Shown here: positions 6,519 through 17,548 of the stretch, in pieces
How the letters are laid out: each line of letters opens with the position of its first letter
Position numbering within the stretch: the first letter of the stretch is position 1
Origin: JAWLGW01 sp964569055
GTDB taxonomy: Bacteria; Planctomycetota; J058
DNA length: 21,792 nucleotides
NCBI GenBank assembly: GCA_964569055.1
Contig: CAZMSZ010000093.1
Location: 1-21,792 of the forward strand
Direction of reading: 5' to 3'
Notes under the pieces: model-generated
Told to the model about the DNA's origin: nothing
Databases searched by the model: none
The model's input: only the letters and a program-made list of their open reading frames with translations
Position numbers and translations under genes: made by a program

Positions 6519-9298
6519 GTGAGCGCGGTCGCCCGGGGGGAGGATGCGCGGCGCGCGGCGGAGCGAGCGGTGCTGGCGCACGCGACGCGGCGCGGCCTGC
6601 TCGCCGCGGCCGAGCGCGAGCAGCTCGAGCAGGAGTACCGCGCCGCCTGCCAAGGCGCGGAGCCCGCGCCGCCGCTGTTGCCGCTCCTCCGCCGCTACGT
6701 GGCGCCCGCGGCGCTCGGTGAGCTCCGCGCCGTCTACGAGCAGGCGCTCGCGGCGCCCCCGGCGAGCGGCGGCGGCCCGGGGGACTCGGCTCGGATCGGC
6801 CCCTATCGCGTGGTGCGCGAGCTGGCGCGCGGCGGGATGGGGGTGGTCTACCTGGCGGAGCACCTCGAGCTCGGCCGCCGGGTGGCGCTCAAGCAGATCC
6901 TGAGCGCGGGGGCGGGGGAGGACGGCGCCGCGGCCCTGGCGCGCTTCGGGCGCGAGGCCGAGGCCGTGGCGCGCCTCGAGCACCCTCACGTGATCCGGGT
7001 GTACGAGGTCGGCCAGGACGGCGGCGCGCCGTTCATCGCCATGGACCTCGTGGAGGGGGAGAGCCTCGAGTCCCGCTTGAGGCGGGAGGGCGCGCTGCCT
7101 CCGCGGGAGGCGGCCGCGCTGCTCGAGCGCGTAGCCGAGGCGGTCGAGCACGCCCACGGGCGCGGTGTGCTGCACCGCGACCTCAAGCCGGCGAACGTCC
7201 TGCTCGACCCGGCCCTCGGCCCCAAGGTGACCGACTTCGGGCTGGCGCGCCTCGAGGACCGCGAGCGCCTGACCCGGACCGGCGCCACGCTCGGGACGCC
7301 CGCCTACATGGCGCCCGAGCAGGCGGCCGGCGAGCTCGACCGCATCGGCCCGGCCGCCGACGTGTATGGGCTGGGGGCCACCCTCTACGCCCTGCTCACG
7401 GGGCGGGCGCCGTTCGAGGGCGCGAGCGCGATCAACGTCATCGCGCAGGTCCTCCGCCAGCCGCCCACGCCGCCGCGGCGCCTCCGCCCCGAGCTGGACC
7501 GCGAGCTCGAGGCCGTCGTGCTGACGTGCCTGGAGAAGGAGCCCCACGAGCGCTACCCGAGCGCGCGCGCGCTGGCCGACGACCTGCGTCGCTGGCTGGC
7601 GGGCGAGCCGGTCACGGCCGCGCCGCCCACCTGGGCGCAGCGCCTGCGCAAGTGGGCGCGGCGCCGGCGCGCGCTCGCGACGGCCAGCGCGGTCGGCGTG
7701 CTAGCCGTCGCGCTCACGGCCGGGGGCGGCGCGCTGGTCATGGCGCTGCGCCCCGAGCGGCTCGACGCCTACCCGCGCGCCCGGCCCGCGCCGCTTGCGG
7801 GCGAAGCGGCGCTCGAGGACGCGCGCCAGCAGGCTGACCTCGAGCACGCGCCGGGGGCGCTGAACCCCCGCGTCCTCCGCGCGCGGGACCTGTACCTCGC
7901 GGGGCGCCGCGACGAAGCGCTGGCGGCGCTCGAGCCCCTGACTCGGACCTCGCCCGAGGCGCTGCTCCTGCGGGGACGGATCCACGCCGCGGGGCTCGAC
8001 GGTCACCTGGCGGTCGCCGACTTCGGCGAGGTGCACCGCCGGGCCCCAAAGGACGCGCTGGGGGTCGAGGCGCGCGCCCGCCGGGCGTTCGCCCAGGCCA
8101 CGCTCCTGGGCGTCGTCCTGGAGGAGGCCGAGGCCGAGCTGGTGGCTGCCCTCGCCGACGCCGCCCCCGAGGATCGCTCCGTCCGGGCGTTGATCAAGGG
8201 CCTGCACGCGGTCCTGCTCGCGCGCGAGCGGATCCGCCAGGACAGGCGGCGCCGGCGCGAACAGCGGGACGCCGACGCCGAGTTGCTCGCGGCTGAGGCG
8301 CTCGAGCTCGCCGACGAGGCTCCCAGCGCGCCGGCCCGCTCCGCGAGGGGAATCGTGTTGGAGCGCCGCGGCGAGCTCGCGGCGGCGCTCGACGAGTTCC
8401 TCGCCGCGCAGGCCGCCGACCCCCTCGACCCGGCCCCCTTCACGCAGAGCGCGCGTGTGCGGATCGCGCAGGCCGCAGGCGCGCCCGAGCCCGCGCGGAC
8501 GGCGGCGCTCGAGCGCGCCGCGGCGNNNNNNNNNNNNNNNNNNNNNNNNNNNNNNNNNNNNNNNNNNNNNNNNNNNNNNNNNNNNNNNNNNNNNNNNNNN
8601 NNNNNNNNNNNNNNNNNNNNNNNNNGGCCGCAGGCGCGCCCGAGCCCGCGCGGACGGCGGCGCTCGAGCGCGCCGCGGCGGACCTCGCGCGCGCCGAGGC
8701 GCTCGCGCCGGGACGACCCGGCGCCCGCCGCTGGCTGGCGGAGCTGCACCTCGCGGCCGGGCGCCCCCGCGAGGCGGCGCGTGTGCTCGACGGCGTGATC
8801 GCGGAGGCTGCGACGGGGAAACACGTGGACGAGGAGCTGCGGACGATCCTGTACCGCCTGCGGGCGCGCGCGCGTCGCGCCGTCGGGGACGAGGCCGGCG
8901 CGCGCGCCGACGTCGTCGCCGCGGCGCCGAGCCTCCGCCCGCTGCTCGACCACCTCGACGAGCTCCTCGCGGCGGGTCAGTTCGAGGCGGCTCGCGCCTA
9001 CTTCGAGGACTGGATCGGCGCGCGCGAAAAGCCGCCGCGCCAGCCGCTTCGCGAGGTCGCGCGGCGCTTCGCCGAGGCGGGCGATCGCGACGGCGCGCTG
9101 GCGGTGCTCGAGGCCGCCCTGCGGGTGTTCCCGCGCTTCGTGCTCGTGAGGCTCGACATGGCGCGGCTCCACCACGCGGCCGGCGACCGGGAGCGCGCGC
9201 GGGCCGCGCTCGCAGCGGCGGAGCGGCTGCTCGACAAGGAGCCGGTCGGCGAGGTCGCGGCCGCCCTGGCGGAGGTGCGCGCCCTCCTGGAGCGTTAG
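6519..9298 (+). CDS. Ser/Thr protein kinase with one transmembrane segment and TPR-like repeats (broken by an assembly gap)
   Basis: The gene is interrupted by 100 N at 8526-8625. If the 55 bp repeated on both sides of the gap is counted once, the gene becomes one frame of 874 aa. The kinase domain spans about 94-362: RELARGGMGVVY loop (100-111), catalytic Lys125 in VALK, HRDLKPAN (219-226), DFG (239-241), LGTPAYMAPEQ (258-268) and DVYGLGATLYALLTG (281-295). A short helical domain (1-80) precedes it. A basic WAQRLRKWARRRR (372-384) leads into a membrane span (386-409). The remaining roughly 460 aa are Ala/Glu/Arg-rich helical repeats resembling TPRs, predicted outside the cytoplasm. The kinase motifs are intact, so activity is expected. 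This layout is typical of planctomycete kinases. Substrates are unknown. Its stop codon overlaps that of the convergent NUDIX gene. Confidence 0.93.
8471..8525 (+). repeat. Left copy of a 55-bp exact duplication flanking the N gap
   Basis: These 55 bases, starting GGCCGCAGGC and ending GCCGCGGCG, are identical to 8626-8680 on the far side of the gap. They encode the AAGAPEPARTAALERAAA region of the kinase. An exact 55-bp overlap of two contig ends is what a de Bruijn assembler with k=55 leaves when adjacent contigs are scaffolded without merging. Confidence 0.95.
8526..8625. other. Assembly gap, 100 N, probably spurious
   Basis: The run is exactly 100 N, the conventional filler for a gap of unknown size. 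Both flanks carry the same 55 bp. Removing the gap and one copy deletes 155 nt, which moves the downstream sequence by two positions. That joins the kinase frame at 6519 to the open frame ending at 9298 without a stop. The real distance is therefore probably zero. Confidence 0.9.
8626..8680 (+). repeat. Right copy of the 55-bp exact duplication
   Basis: It is identical to 8471-8525. After this copy the downstream frame continues D-L-A-R-A-E-A-L-A-P-G, a TPR-like helix in keeping with the residues before the gap. This supports merging of the two copies. Confidence 0.95.
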
Positions 9299-9858
9299 CC
9301 CGCCCAGGGCACCTTGGCGAGCGCGCGCCGCAGCCCGGGGTCGAGGTCGAGCGCGGCGGCCTCGGCGGGAGTCACCCAGCGGAAGGCGTCGGCGCCGTCG
9401 CCCGCGTGGGCCGCGCTCGAGCGCGCGACCAGCAACAGCCGCAGGTCGAAGTGCTCGTGCGCCGGCTCGCCCGGGCGGGCCGGGATCGTGTGGACGTCGA
9501 CGTCGAGCAGCAGGGGTCCGCCCGGGAGCGGCCCGGTCTCGACCCCGATCTCCTCGCGCGCCTCTCGCGCGGCGGCGGCGAGGACGTCCCGCTCCCCCGG
9601 CTCGAAGTGGCCCCCGGGCTGCAGCCACAGCCGCAGCTTGCGGTGCAGGATCAGCGCCGCGCGCCGGCGCTCGGGGTCGACCACGACCGCGCTCGCGGTC
9701 AGGTGCCCGGGCTGGCCTTGCGCGCGGTCGAACGGCGCGCTCGTGTCGCGCACGAGCGCGCCGATCCGGGCCAGCGACTCGGCCTCGGCCGCGTCGGCCG
9801 GCACGTGCGAGGCGAGCAACGCGAGCACCGCCTCGCGCTCGGGGGAGAGGGACGGCAT
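9295..9858 (-). CDS. NUDIX hydrolase
   Basis: The product is 187 aa, a single NUDIX domain preceded by about 50 residues (with HVPADAAEAESLARI) seen in one branch of bacterial NUDIX proteins. These enzymes hydrolyse nucleoside diphosphates linked to another group, using a divalent metal. The NUDIX box is recognisable: LQPGGHFEPGE followed by REAREEIGV, which supplies the catalytic Glu pair. Spacing between its two halves is one residue longer than the textbook G-x5-E-x7-RE pattern. This is common in the branch with a GGH start, so I expect an active enzyme, but the substrate cannot be read from the sequence. The ATG at 9858 lies 10 nt after the stop of the upstream lipoprotein gene. A TAGAAC 7 nt before the ATG could act as a weak -10. 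Its TAA overlaps the kinase TAG on the other strand. Confidence 0.93.
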   Translation of the reverse strand: MPSLSPEREAVLALLASHVPADAAEAESLARIGALVRDTSAPFDRAQGQPGHLTASAVVVDPERRRAALILHRKLRLWLQPGGHFEPGERDVLAAAAREAREEIGVETGPLPGGPLLLDVDVHTIPARPGEPAHEHFDLRLLLVARSSAAHAGDGADAFRWVTPAEAAALDLDPGLRRALAKVPWAG

Positions 9859-9868
9859 GCGCCCGGTT

Positions 9869-10549
9869 CTACCTCGGCTTGCCGAGCGCGCGAATCCTGG
9901 CGGCCATGGCCCAGGTCTGGCGCGCGCGGTGGACGAACACCACGGCCGCGTCGAGGTCGGCCGGCTCGTGCACCGCCTCGAGCAGCGCGACCATCCAGCG
10001 GTCGAGCGCCGGGAGCCCCTCGGTCTGCACCGCGAGGTTCCGCGCCAGCCGGGCGCGCGCGGCCGGATCGAACGACCCCTGCAGCTCCTCCTGGGCGCGC
10101 AGGAGCTGGATCAGGCACAGGTCGAGCGCCTCGTGCGGGACCTCGCCCGCCTCGAGCTGCTCACCGAACGCGATCACCCCGACCCCGGTGGCCTCGGGCG
10201 CCAGCCCGCCGGGGGCGGCGCCGCGCAGCCCGCCGTAGAACAGGTCGGCCGGGTCGAGGGCGAGGAGCTCCTCGCGGGTGATCGCCTCGTCGGCCTGCTC
10301 GCGGCGGGGCTCGCCCTGCGCGATCTGCTCCTCGACGGGGTCGCGGGCGGGCGGCTCCTCCGCGCGGGCGGGCGGCTCCTCCTCGCGGGCGGGCTCGCTC
10401 TGCTCGGGCGAGCTCGCCGGCTCGGAGTGGGACGCCGTAGCCGTCCGCTCGGGGGCGATGGGATCGGCCGTGGACGTGCTCGGCCCAGGGCAGCCGAGCG
10501 TGGTCAGGATCAGGGTCGCCACCAGGGCGGACAGGAACGCGTTCTTCAC
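9869..10549 (-). CDS. Probable lipoprotein of unknown function
   Basis: The product is 226 aa. Residues 1-19 form a signal peptide (MKNAFLSALVATLILTTLG) with Cys20 placed as a lipidation site, although the bases before it (TLGC) only loosely fit the lipobox. Residues 22-80 are a Pro/Glu/Ala/Arg-rich linker with repeated EEPPAR units (about 56-69), likely disordered. The C-terminal domain (90-226) is helical, beginning REELLALDPADLFYGGLRG and ending with a Trp-containing helix near RARQTWAMA. I do not recognise it. The GTG start has AGGAGG (10555-10560) 5 nt upstream, embedded in the palindrome GGAGGCCTCC (10550-10559). It lies 15 nt after the secreted-protein gene and 10 nt before the NUDIX gene, so the three are probably co-transcribed. 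Confidence 0.8.
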   Translation of the reverse strand: MKNAFLSALVATLILTTLGCPGPSTSTADPIAPERTATASHSEPASSPEQSEPAREEEPPARAEEPPARDPVEEQIAQGEPRREQADEAITREELLALDPADLFYGGLRGAAPGGLAPEATGVGVIAFGEQLEAGEVPHEALDLCLIQLLRAQEELQGSFDPAARARLARNLAVQTEGLPALDRWMVALLEAVHEPADLDAAVVFVHRARQTWAMAARIRALGKPR

Positions 10550-10564
10550 GGAGGCCTCCTCGGT

Positions 10565-12121
10565 TCAGTGCTGTTCGATCGGTCTCGGGACTTCCACGCT
10601 GGCGATCCACTCGGAGTCGCGGCTGCCGTCGAGCACCAGCCTTCCGCCCCGGAGCGCCTTCCTGCTCACCCAGGTGGCTCGGCCCGACCAGGGGTCGTGG
10701 ATCAGGAGCTCGCCCTGATCCGGCTCGAGACCCTCGCGCATCGCCGTGGCGAGGACCCAGCGGTGGGAGCGCTCCCCGTCCTGAGAGCTGTTCACGGCGA
10801 TCGGAACGACCCGCCCCCTGCGGAGGTTGCTCTCGATGAGGTGCGTCCCATGCATGGCCGCCCCGTCCTTGCCCCAGAACTCGAGCCCGGTCGCCGCGCG
10901 CACGTCCGGGTCGGCGAGGAGGTCGTCGATACCCCGCCGGCCGCGCGCCTCCTTCTCGTGGATGCGCGCCACGACCTGCCCTCGCTCGCCGTAGCGGGTC
11001 TTGTCTCGGCCGCGGTACCGGGTCTCGAGCAGCCGCGCCTGATCGAGCGCGAGCTCGAAATTCGTGTCGAGGTAGTCGCGGTCGTCGGCCGCGGTGATGT
11101 CCACGTTCCCCTGCCGCACGCGCAGCGCGTAGACCGGGTCGTAGAAGCCGCGGATCGCCTGGACCACGGCCGGTCCGGTCCCGTGACCGATCTGCGCCTT
11201 GATCCCGGGCGCGCCCTCGTAGTGCCCCGTGAGCGTGAGGTTGTCCCGCATCCAGAGCGTGTCCTTGTCGCGGATCTGGCGGGCGAGCCCTCGCATTGCC
11301 TGGAGGTGGTTCCCCGCGGCGAGCGCCTTGAGGAGCTGCGCCTGCGCGGCGGGGTTGTGGCCCGTCTCCCGGAGCAGCTCTTCGAAGCCGACCCGGTCCT
11401 CGAGCGACAGCGCCTCGTAGGCCGGCGCGATCCGCTCGTGCTGATGCTCGCCGATCGCCGCCTTGCTGGCCGGCTGTGCGGCCACTCGCCGGAGCAGGTC
11501 TCCTCTACCGAGCCGCTCGAGCGGCTCGCCGTTGAGGTAGTGCCGGATCAGGTTCGCCGCGCCGTGCCCGGCAGCCCCGCGCGTCGTCGGCGCCGGCGCG
11601 CCCTCCGCGGCCGGGGGCGCGGAGTCGTCCGCGCTCTCGTCGGGCGGTTCGTCCTCCTTGGGCGAGGGCGCCGACGGGCCGCGCAGCGAGCGCCCTTCCT
11701 CGTGGGGTCCTGACAGCACACCCCACGCGGCCGCCAGCACCCGGCGAGCGGCGGCCGGGTCGCTGACCCCCTCGCCCGAGAGCACGACCACCTGCTCGCC
11801 GCGGCGCTCGACGATCCGCCCGCGCGTCTCCGCGTGCGCGGCGAAGTCTTCGGCTTCCCAGCCGTCGGCGAACCGGACGCGCTCGATGGCGAACCGATCG
11901 GTAGCCACCTGCACGCCTACGGCGATCGGGCGCCCGCCGCGGCGCCACTGCACGGCGCGGACGCGCGCCCGCTCGCCCGCCGCCTCGGCGACGTGCCTCG
12001 CGAGCTCGCGCTGGCGGGCACCGGGGGTCCGGGTGCGTCGCTCGAGCTCCTGGGCCGAAGCCTCCCCGAAGCAGAGCAGCACGCCGAACAGCAGCGCAGG
12101 GAGCGCGAAAGTGCGAGGCAT
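10565..12121 (-). CDS. Secreted protein with a possible C39/papain-like C-terminal domain lacking the catalytic cysteine
   Basis: The product is 518 aa. Residues 1-23 are a clear signal peptide ending ASA-Q, so the protein is exported. An N-terminal domain (25-138) resembles a small alpha/beta fold. An acidic Pro/Ala-rich linker covers 148-182. The rest (185-518) is helical and then mixed. Near the end, a His in SHRWVLATAM (452-461), followed after 15 residues by LLIHDPWSG (472-480), recalls the His and Asp of C39-type or papain-like peptidases, where a segment such as GPAVVQAIRGFYDPVYA (316-332) would carry the nucleophile. No Cys exists outside the signal peptide, so it cannot be a cysteine protease. 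The fold assignment is my inference. The start at 12121 is chosen for its signal peptide and strong ribosome binding site; an upstream in-frame start at 12232 is rejected. Confidence 0.8.
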   Translation of the reverse strand: MPRTFALPALLFGVLLCFGEASAQELERRTRTPGARQRELARHVAEAAGERARVRAVQWRRGGRPIAVGVQVATDRFAIERVRFADGWEAEDFAAHAETRGRIVERRGEQVVVLSGEGVSDPAAARRVLAAAWGVLSGPHEEGRSLRGPSAPSPKEDEPPDESADDSAPPAAEGAPAPTTRGAAGHGAANLIRHYLNGEPLERLGRGDLLRRVAAQPASKAAIGEHQHERIAPAYEALSLEDRVGFEELLRETGHNPAAQAQLLKALAAGNHLQAMRGLARQIRDKDTLWMRDNLTLTGHYEGAPGIKAQIGHGTGPAVVQAIRGFYDPVYALRVRQGNVDITAADDRDYLDTNFELALDQARLLETRYRGRDKTRYGERGQVVARIHEKEARGRRGIDDLLADPDVRAATGLEFWGKDGAAMHGTHLIESNLRRGRVVPIAVNSSQDGERSHRWVLATAMREGLEPDQGELLIHDPWSGRATWVSRKALRGGRLVLDGSRDSEWIASVEVPRPIEQH

Positions 12122-12127
12122 GCGACC

Positions 12128-12132
12128 CCTCC
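12128..12132 (-). promoter_or_regulatory. Ribosome binding site GGAGG deciding the start at 12121
   Basis: The minus strand reads GGAAGGAAGGAGGGG, with the GGAGG core 6 nt before ATG. Together with the signal peptide that begins there, it fixes the start of the secreted protein. Confidence 0.75.
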
Positions 12133-12152
12133 TTCCTTCCGCGCGTCCTGGA

Positions 12153-12177
12153 GCAGGGCGCGTGCCCCTCGCCCTGC
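12153..12177 (-). promoter_or_regulatory. Perfect 8-bp inverted repeat in the leader of the secreted-protein gene
   Basis: GCAGGGCG (12153-12160) and CGCCCTGC (12170-12177) flank a 9-nt loop, 32 to 56 nt upstream of the start codon at 12121. It could form a leader hairpin or an operator, or act as the last part of a terminator for the upstream operon. No U-run follows. In DNA this GC-rich, such a stem can also occur by chance. Confidence 0.3.
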
Positions 12178-12320
12178 CGCGGGCGGACGTCGGTTGCGTC
12201 GGGCTCGCTCCGCGTAAACCGCTGGCCAGCAACGACCAACACGCGGTCCGCTCCGCGGCCTACCGTTCGGTTCATGGCCGCGATCGCGTGAGCAAGCCTT
12301 GCCCGTTCGTCGCGGAACCG

Positions 12321-12350
12321 TCGCTAGCCGTCGCTAGCCGTCGCTAGCCG
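12321..12350. repeat. Three exact tandem copies of a decamer TCGCTAGCCG
   Basis: TCGCTAGCCG is repeated three times without change, followed at 12351 by a partial copy (GGGCTAGCGC) that contains the TAG stop of the caspase-like gene. Each copy holds the palindrome GCTAGC. The 10-bp period places the palindromes on the same face of the helix. The surrounding 12122-12353 interval has no gene that I can support. Confidence 0.85.
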
Positions 12351-12353
12351 GGG

Positions 12354-13972
12354 CTAGCGCAGCGGCTCGTCCGCCCCGGCGCCGACCACGAGCGGGTGCT
12401 GCGGGGCGGGGAGGGCCACCTCGGAGAGGTTGCCGACGTGGCGCTCGAGGTAGGTCGCGAGGTCGCGCCAGGTCAGGCCGTCGCCCCCCTCGTCGGCGGC
12501 GCCCGCCAGCCCCTCGATCAGGTAGCGGGTGAGGAGGCCCTGCCCCTCGTACGTCTGGGCCTGCTCGCCGGCGCGGAGGCGCGAGGCGAGCACGACCCCC
12601 CCGGGGACGCCGCCCGCGAAGAACGCCTGGCGCAGCGCGGGCTCGAGCGCGCCGGCCTCGAGGGGCGGCGGCGCGGCGGCGAAGCCCTCGGGCGCGCCCG
12701 CCCGGGGCCCGCTCGTGAAGTCGACGTCGAGCACGATCACGCGCTGCCGCGCGGGGATCGCGCGCACCCAGGTCGCCAGCTCCTCGAGCGTGACGAGGTG
12801 CGAGCGCGGGCGCTCGTCGGGCGGGACCTCGAGCGCCAGGCCCGCCAGGAGCCCGCGCGCGCGGCGCCGCTTGCCGCGACCCGCGAAGTAGACCACCACC
12901 GTGTCGCTCGGGCGGGCCCGCTCCCGCAGCCGCGCCAAGGCGCGGTAGAGCGCGCTCCGGCCGACCTGCGCGTTCTCGAGCACGGTCAGGTTCTTGGCGG
13001 GGGCCCAGGGCTCGCCGCCGGCCTCGCCCGCGAGGAGCGCCCCGAAGCGCGCGGCGTCGGCGTCGGCGCCCGCGCACTCCTGGTCGGGATAGATCGAGAC
13101 GCCCGCGATCACCGCGTGGACCGTGGCGAGCTCGCGCGTCCGCTGCGCCGCCGGGCGGCGATCGAAGCTCGCCACCCCGTCGGCGATCGCCGCGGCCGCG
13201 CGCACCGCGGCGAGGCGCAGCGCGTGGGGCTCGAGCAGCGCGCCCACCTGCTCCCACTGCTCGGGGTCGAGGTCGCCGATCCCGAACCAGGTGCTGAACA
13301 GGTCGATCCCGCGGTCGAGGTCGTCGAGCGACAGGCGGGTGGCGGGCACGACCGCGAGCGGCTCGAGCGGCTGGCCCTGCGCCTCGGCGCTCGAGCGGAT
13401 CACCACCCGGCGCGGGTCCAGGCCCGCCAGGGGGCGGCCCGAGGCCACGTCCTCCACGGTCACCTCGAGCTCGAGGTCGAGCCCGTAGTCCTCGTCGGCG
13501 ATCAGCCACGGCCCGACCGGCCAGAAGTACCAGCCCAAGAACAGCGCGTTGGGCCACCACCAGCCGTTGGTCCCGAGGAACGCCGCGCGCCAGCGCACGA
13601 CCCGCACCCGGGCCAAGAGGTCGTAGCCTTGGTCCCAGGCCTGCTCGGCGGCGGTGTCGGCGGCCTCGGCCAGCGCGACCTGCGGACGCTCGGCCTCGGG
13701 CGGGACGAGCGCCGCGAGCGCCCGCTCGAGCTCGGCCGCGAGCTCGCGCGCGTCGAGCCGCATGGGCGCGCTGAGCGCCGCTTCGCGGGGGGCGGCGCCC
13801 TCGGCGAGCGCAGGCGGCGGGGCGAGCAGCACGCGGTGCGCGCCGAGCCGCCCGCCGGCGGCGGCGCGCAGCGCGCGCAGCTCGTCGCCCGCCTCGAGCC
13901 GGGCCGTGCCGGCGCTGGAGCAGCCCGCCGTCAGCGCGAGCGCGACCGCCAGGACCGCGAGCCGGGCCGCGC

Positions 13973-13976
<4 letters not shown>
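12354..13976 (-). CDS. Caspase-fold (C14-like) lipoprotein with lost catalytic residues
   Basis: The product is 540 aa. Residues 1-18 are a lipoprotein signal with the lipobox LTAGC and Cys19. An N-terminal domain (about 25-270) contains a Trp-rich stretch NGWWWPNALFLGWYFWPVGP (137-156) followed by a beta-rich DLELEVTVEDVASGRPL. The C-terminal part (286-535) follows the caspase/metacaspase order: VIAGVSIY (289-296), AGADADAARFGALL (302-315), DTVVVYFAGRGKRR (358-371), VIVLDVDFTSG (413-423), then a p10-like end with GLLTRYLIEGLAGAAD (480-495). In active members the third motif is FSGHG and the fourth DACHSG. Here His is Arg367, and Asp419/Phe420 stand where Cys would be. No other Cys is available, so it is a pseudocaspase. 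The GTG start overlaps the kinase stop (GTGA). It is the last gene of the propeller-kinase operon. Confidence 0.85.
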
Positions 13977-17545
<3,569 letters not shown>

Positions 17546-17548
17546 GCG

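Noticed and set aside
4071..6522. Long plus-strand open frames antisense to tsaD and the S41 protease
   Set aside because: The minus-strand products are unmistakable family members. The plus-strand frames are composition shadows.
8471..8680. True biological tandem duplication within the kinase gene
   Set aside because: The copies are exactly identical, lie exactly at the two contig ends, and when merged restore the reading frame. An assembly overlap explains all three observations.
9314..11713. A 799-codon plus-strand open frame
   Set aside because: It is antisense to the NUDIX, lipoprotein and secreted-protein genes, all of which have ribosome binding sites, signals or domain motifs. The antisense product has none.
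12122..12353. Possible tRNA, small RNA or promoter between the two minus-strand operons
   Set aside because: I could not fold a cloverleaf or find a hairpin with a U-run. Only the inverted repeat and the decamer repeats are clear.
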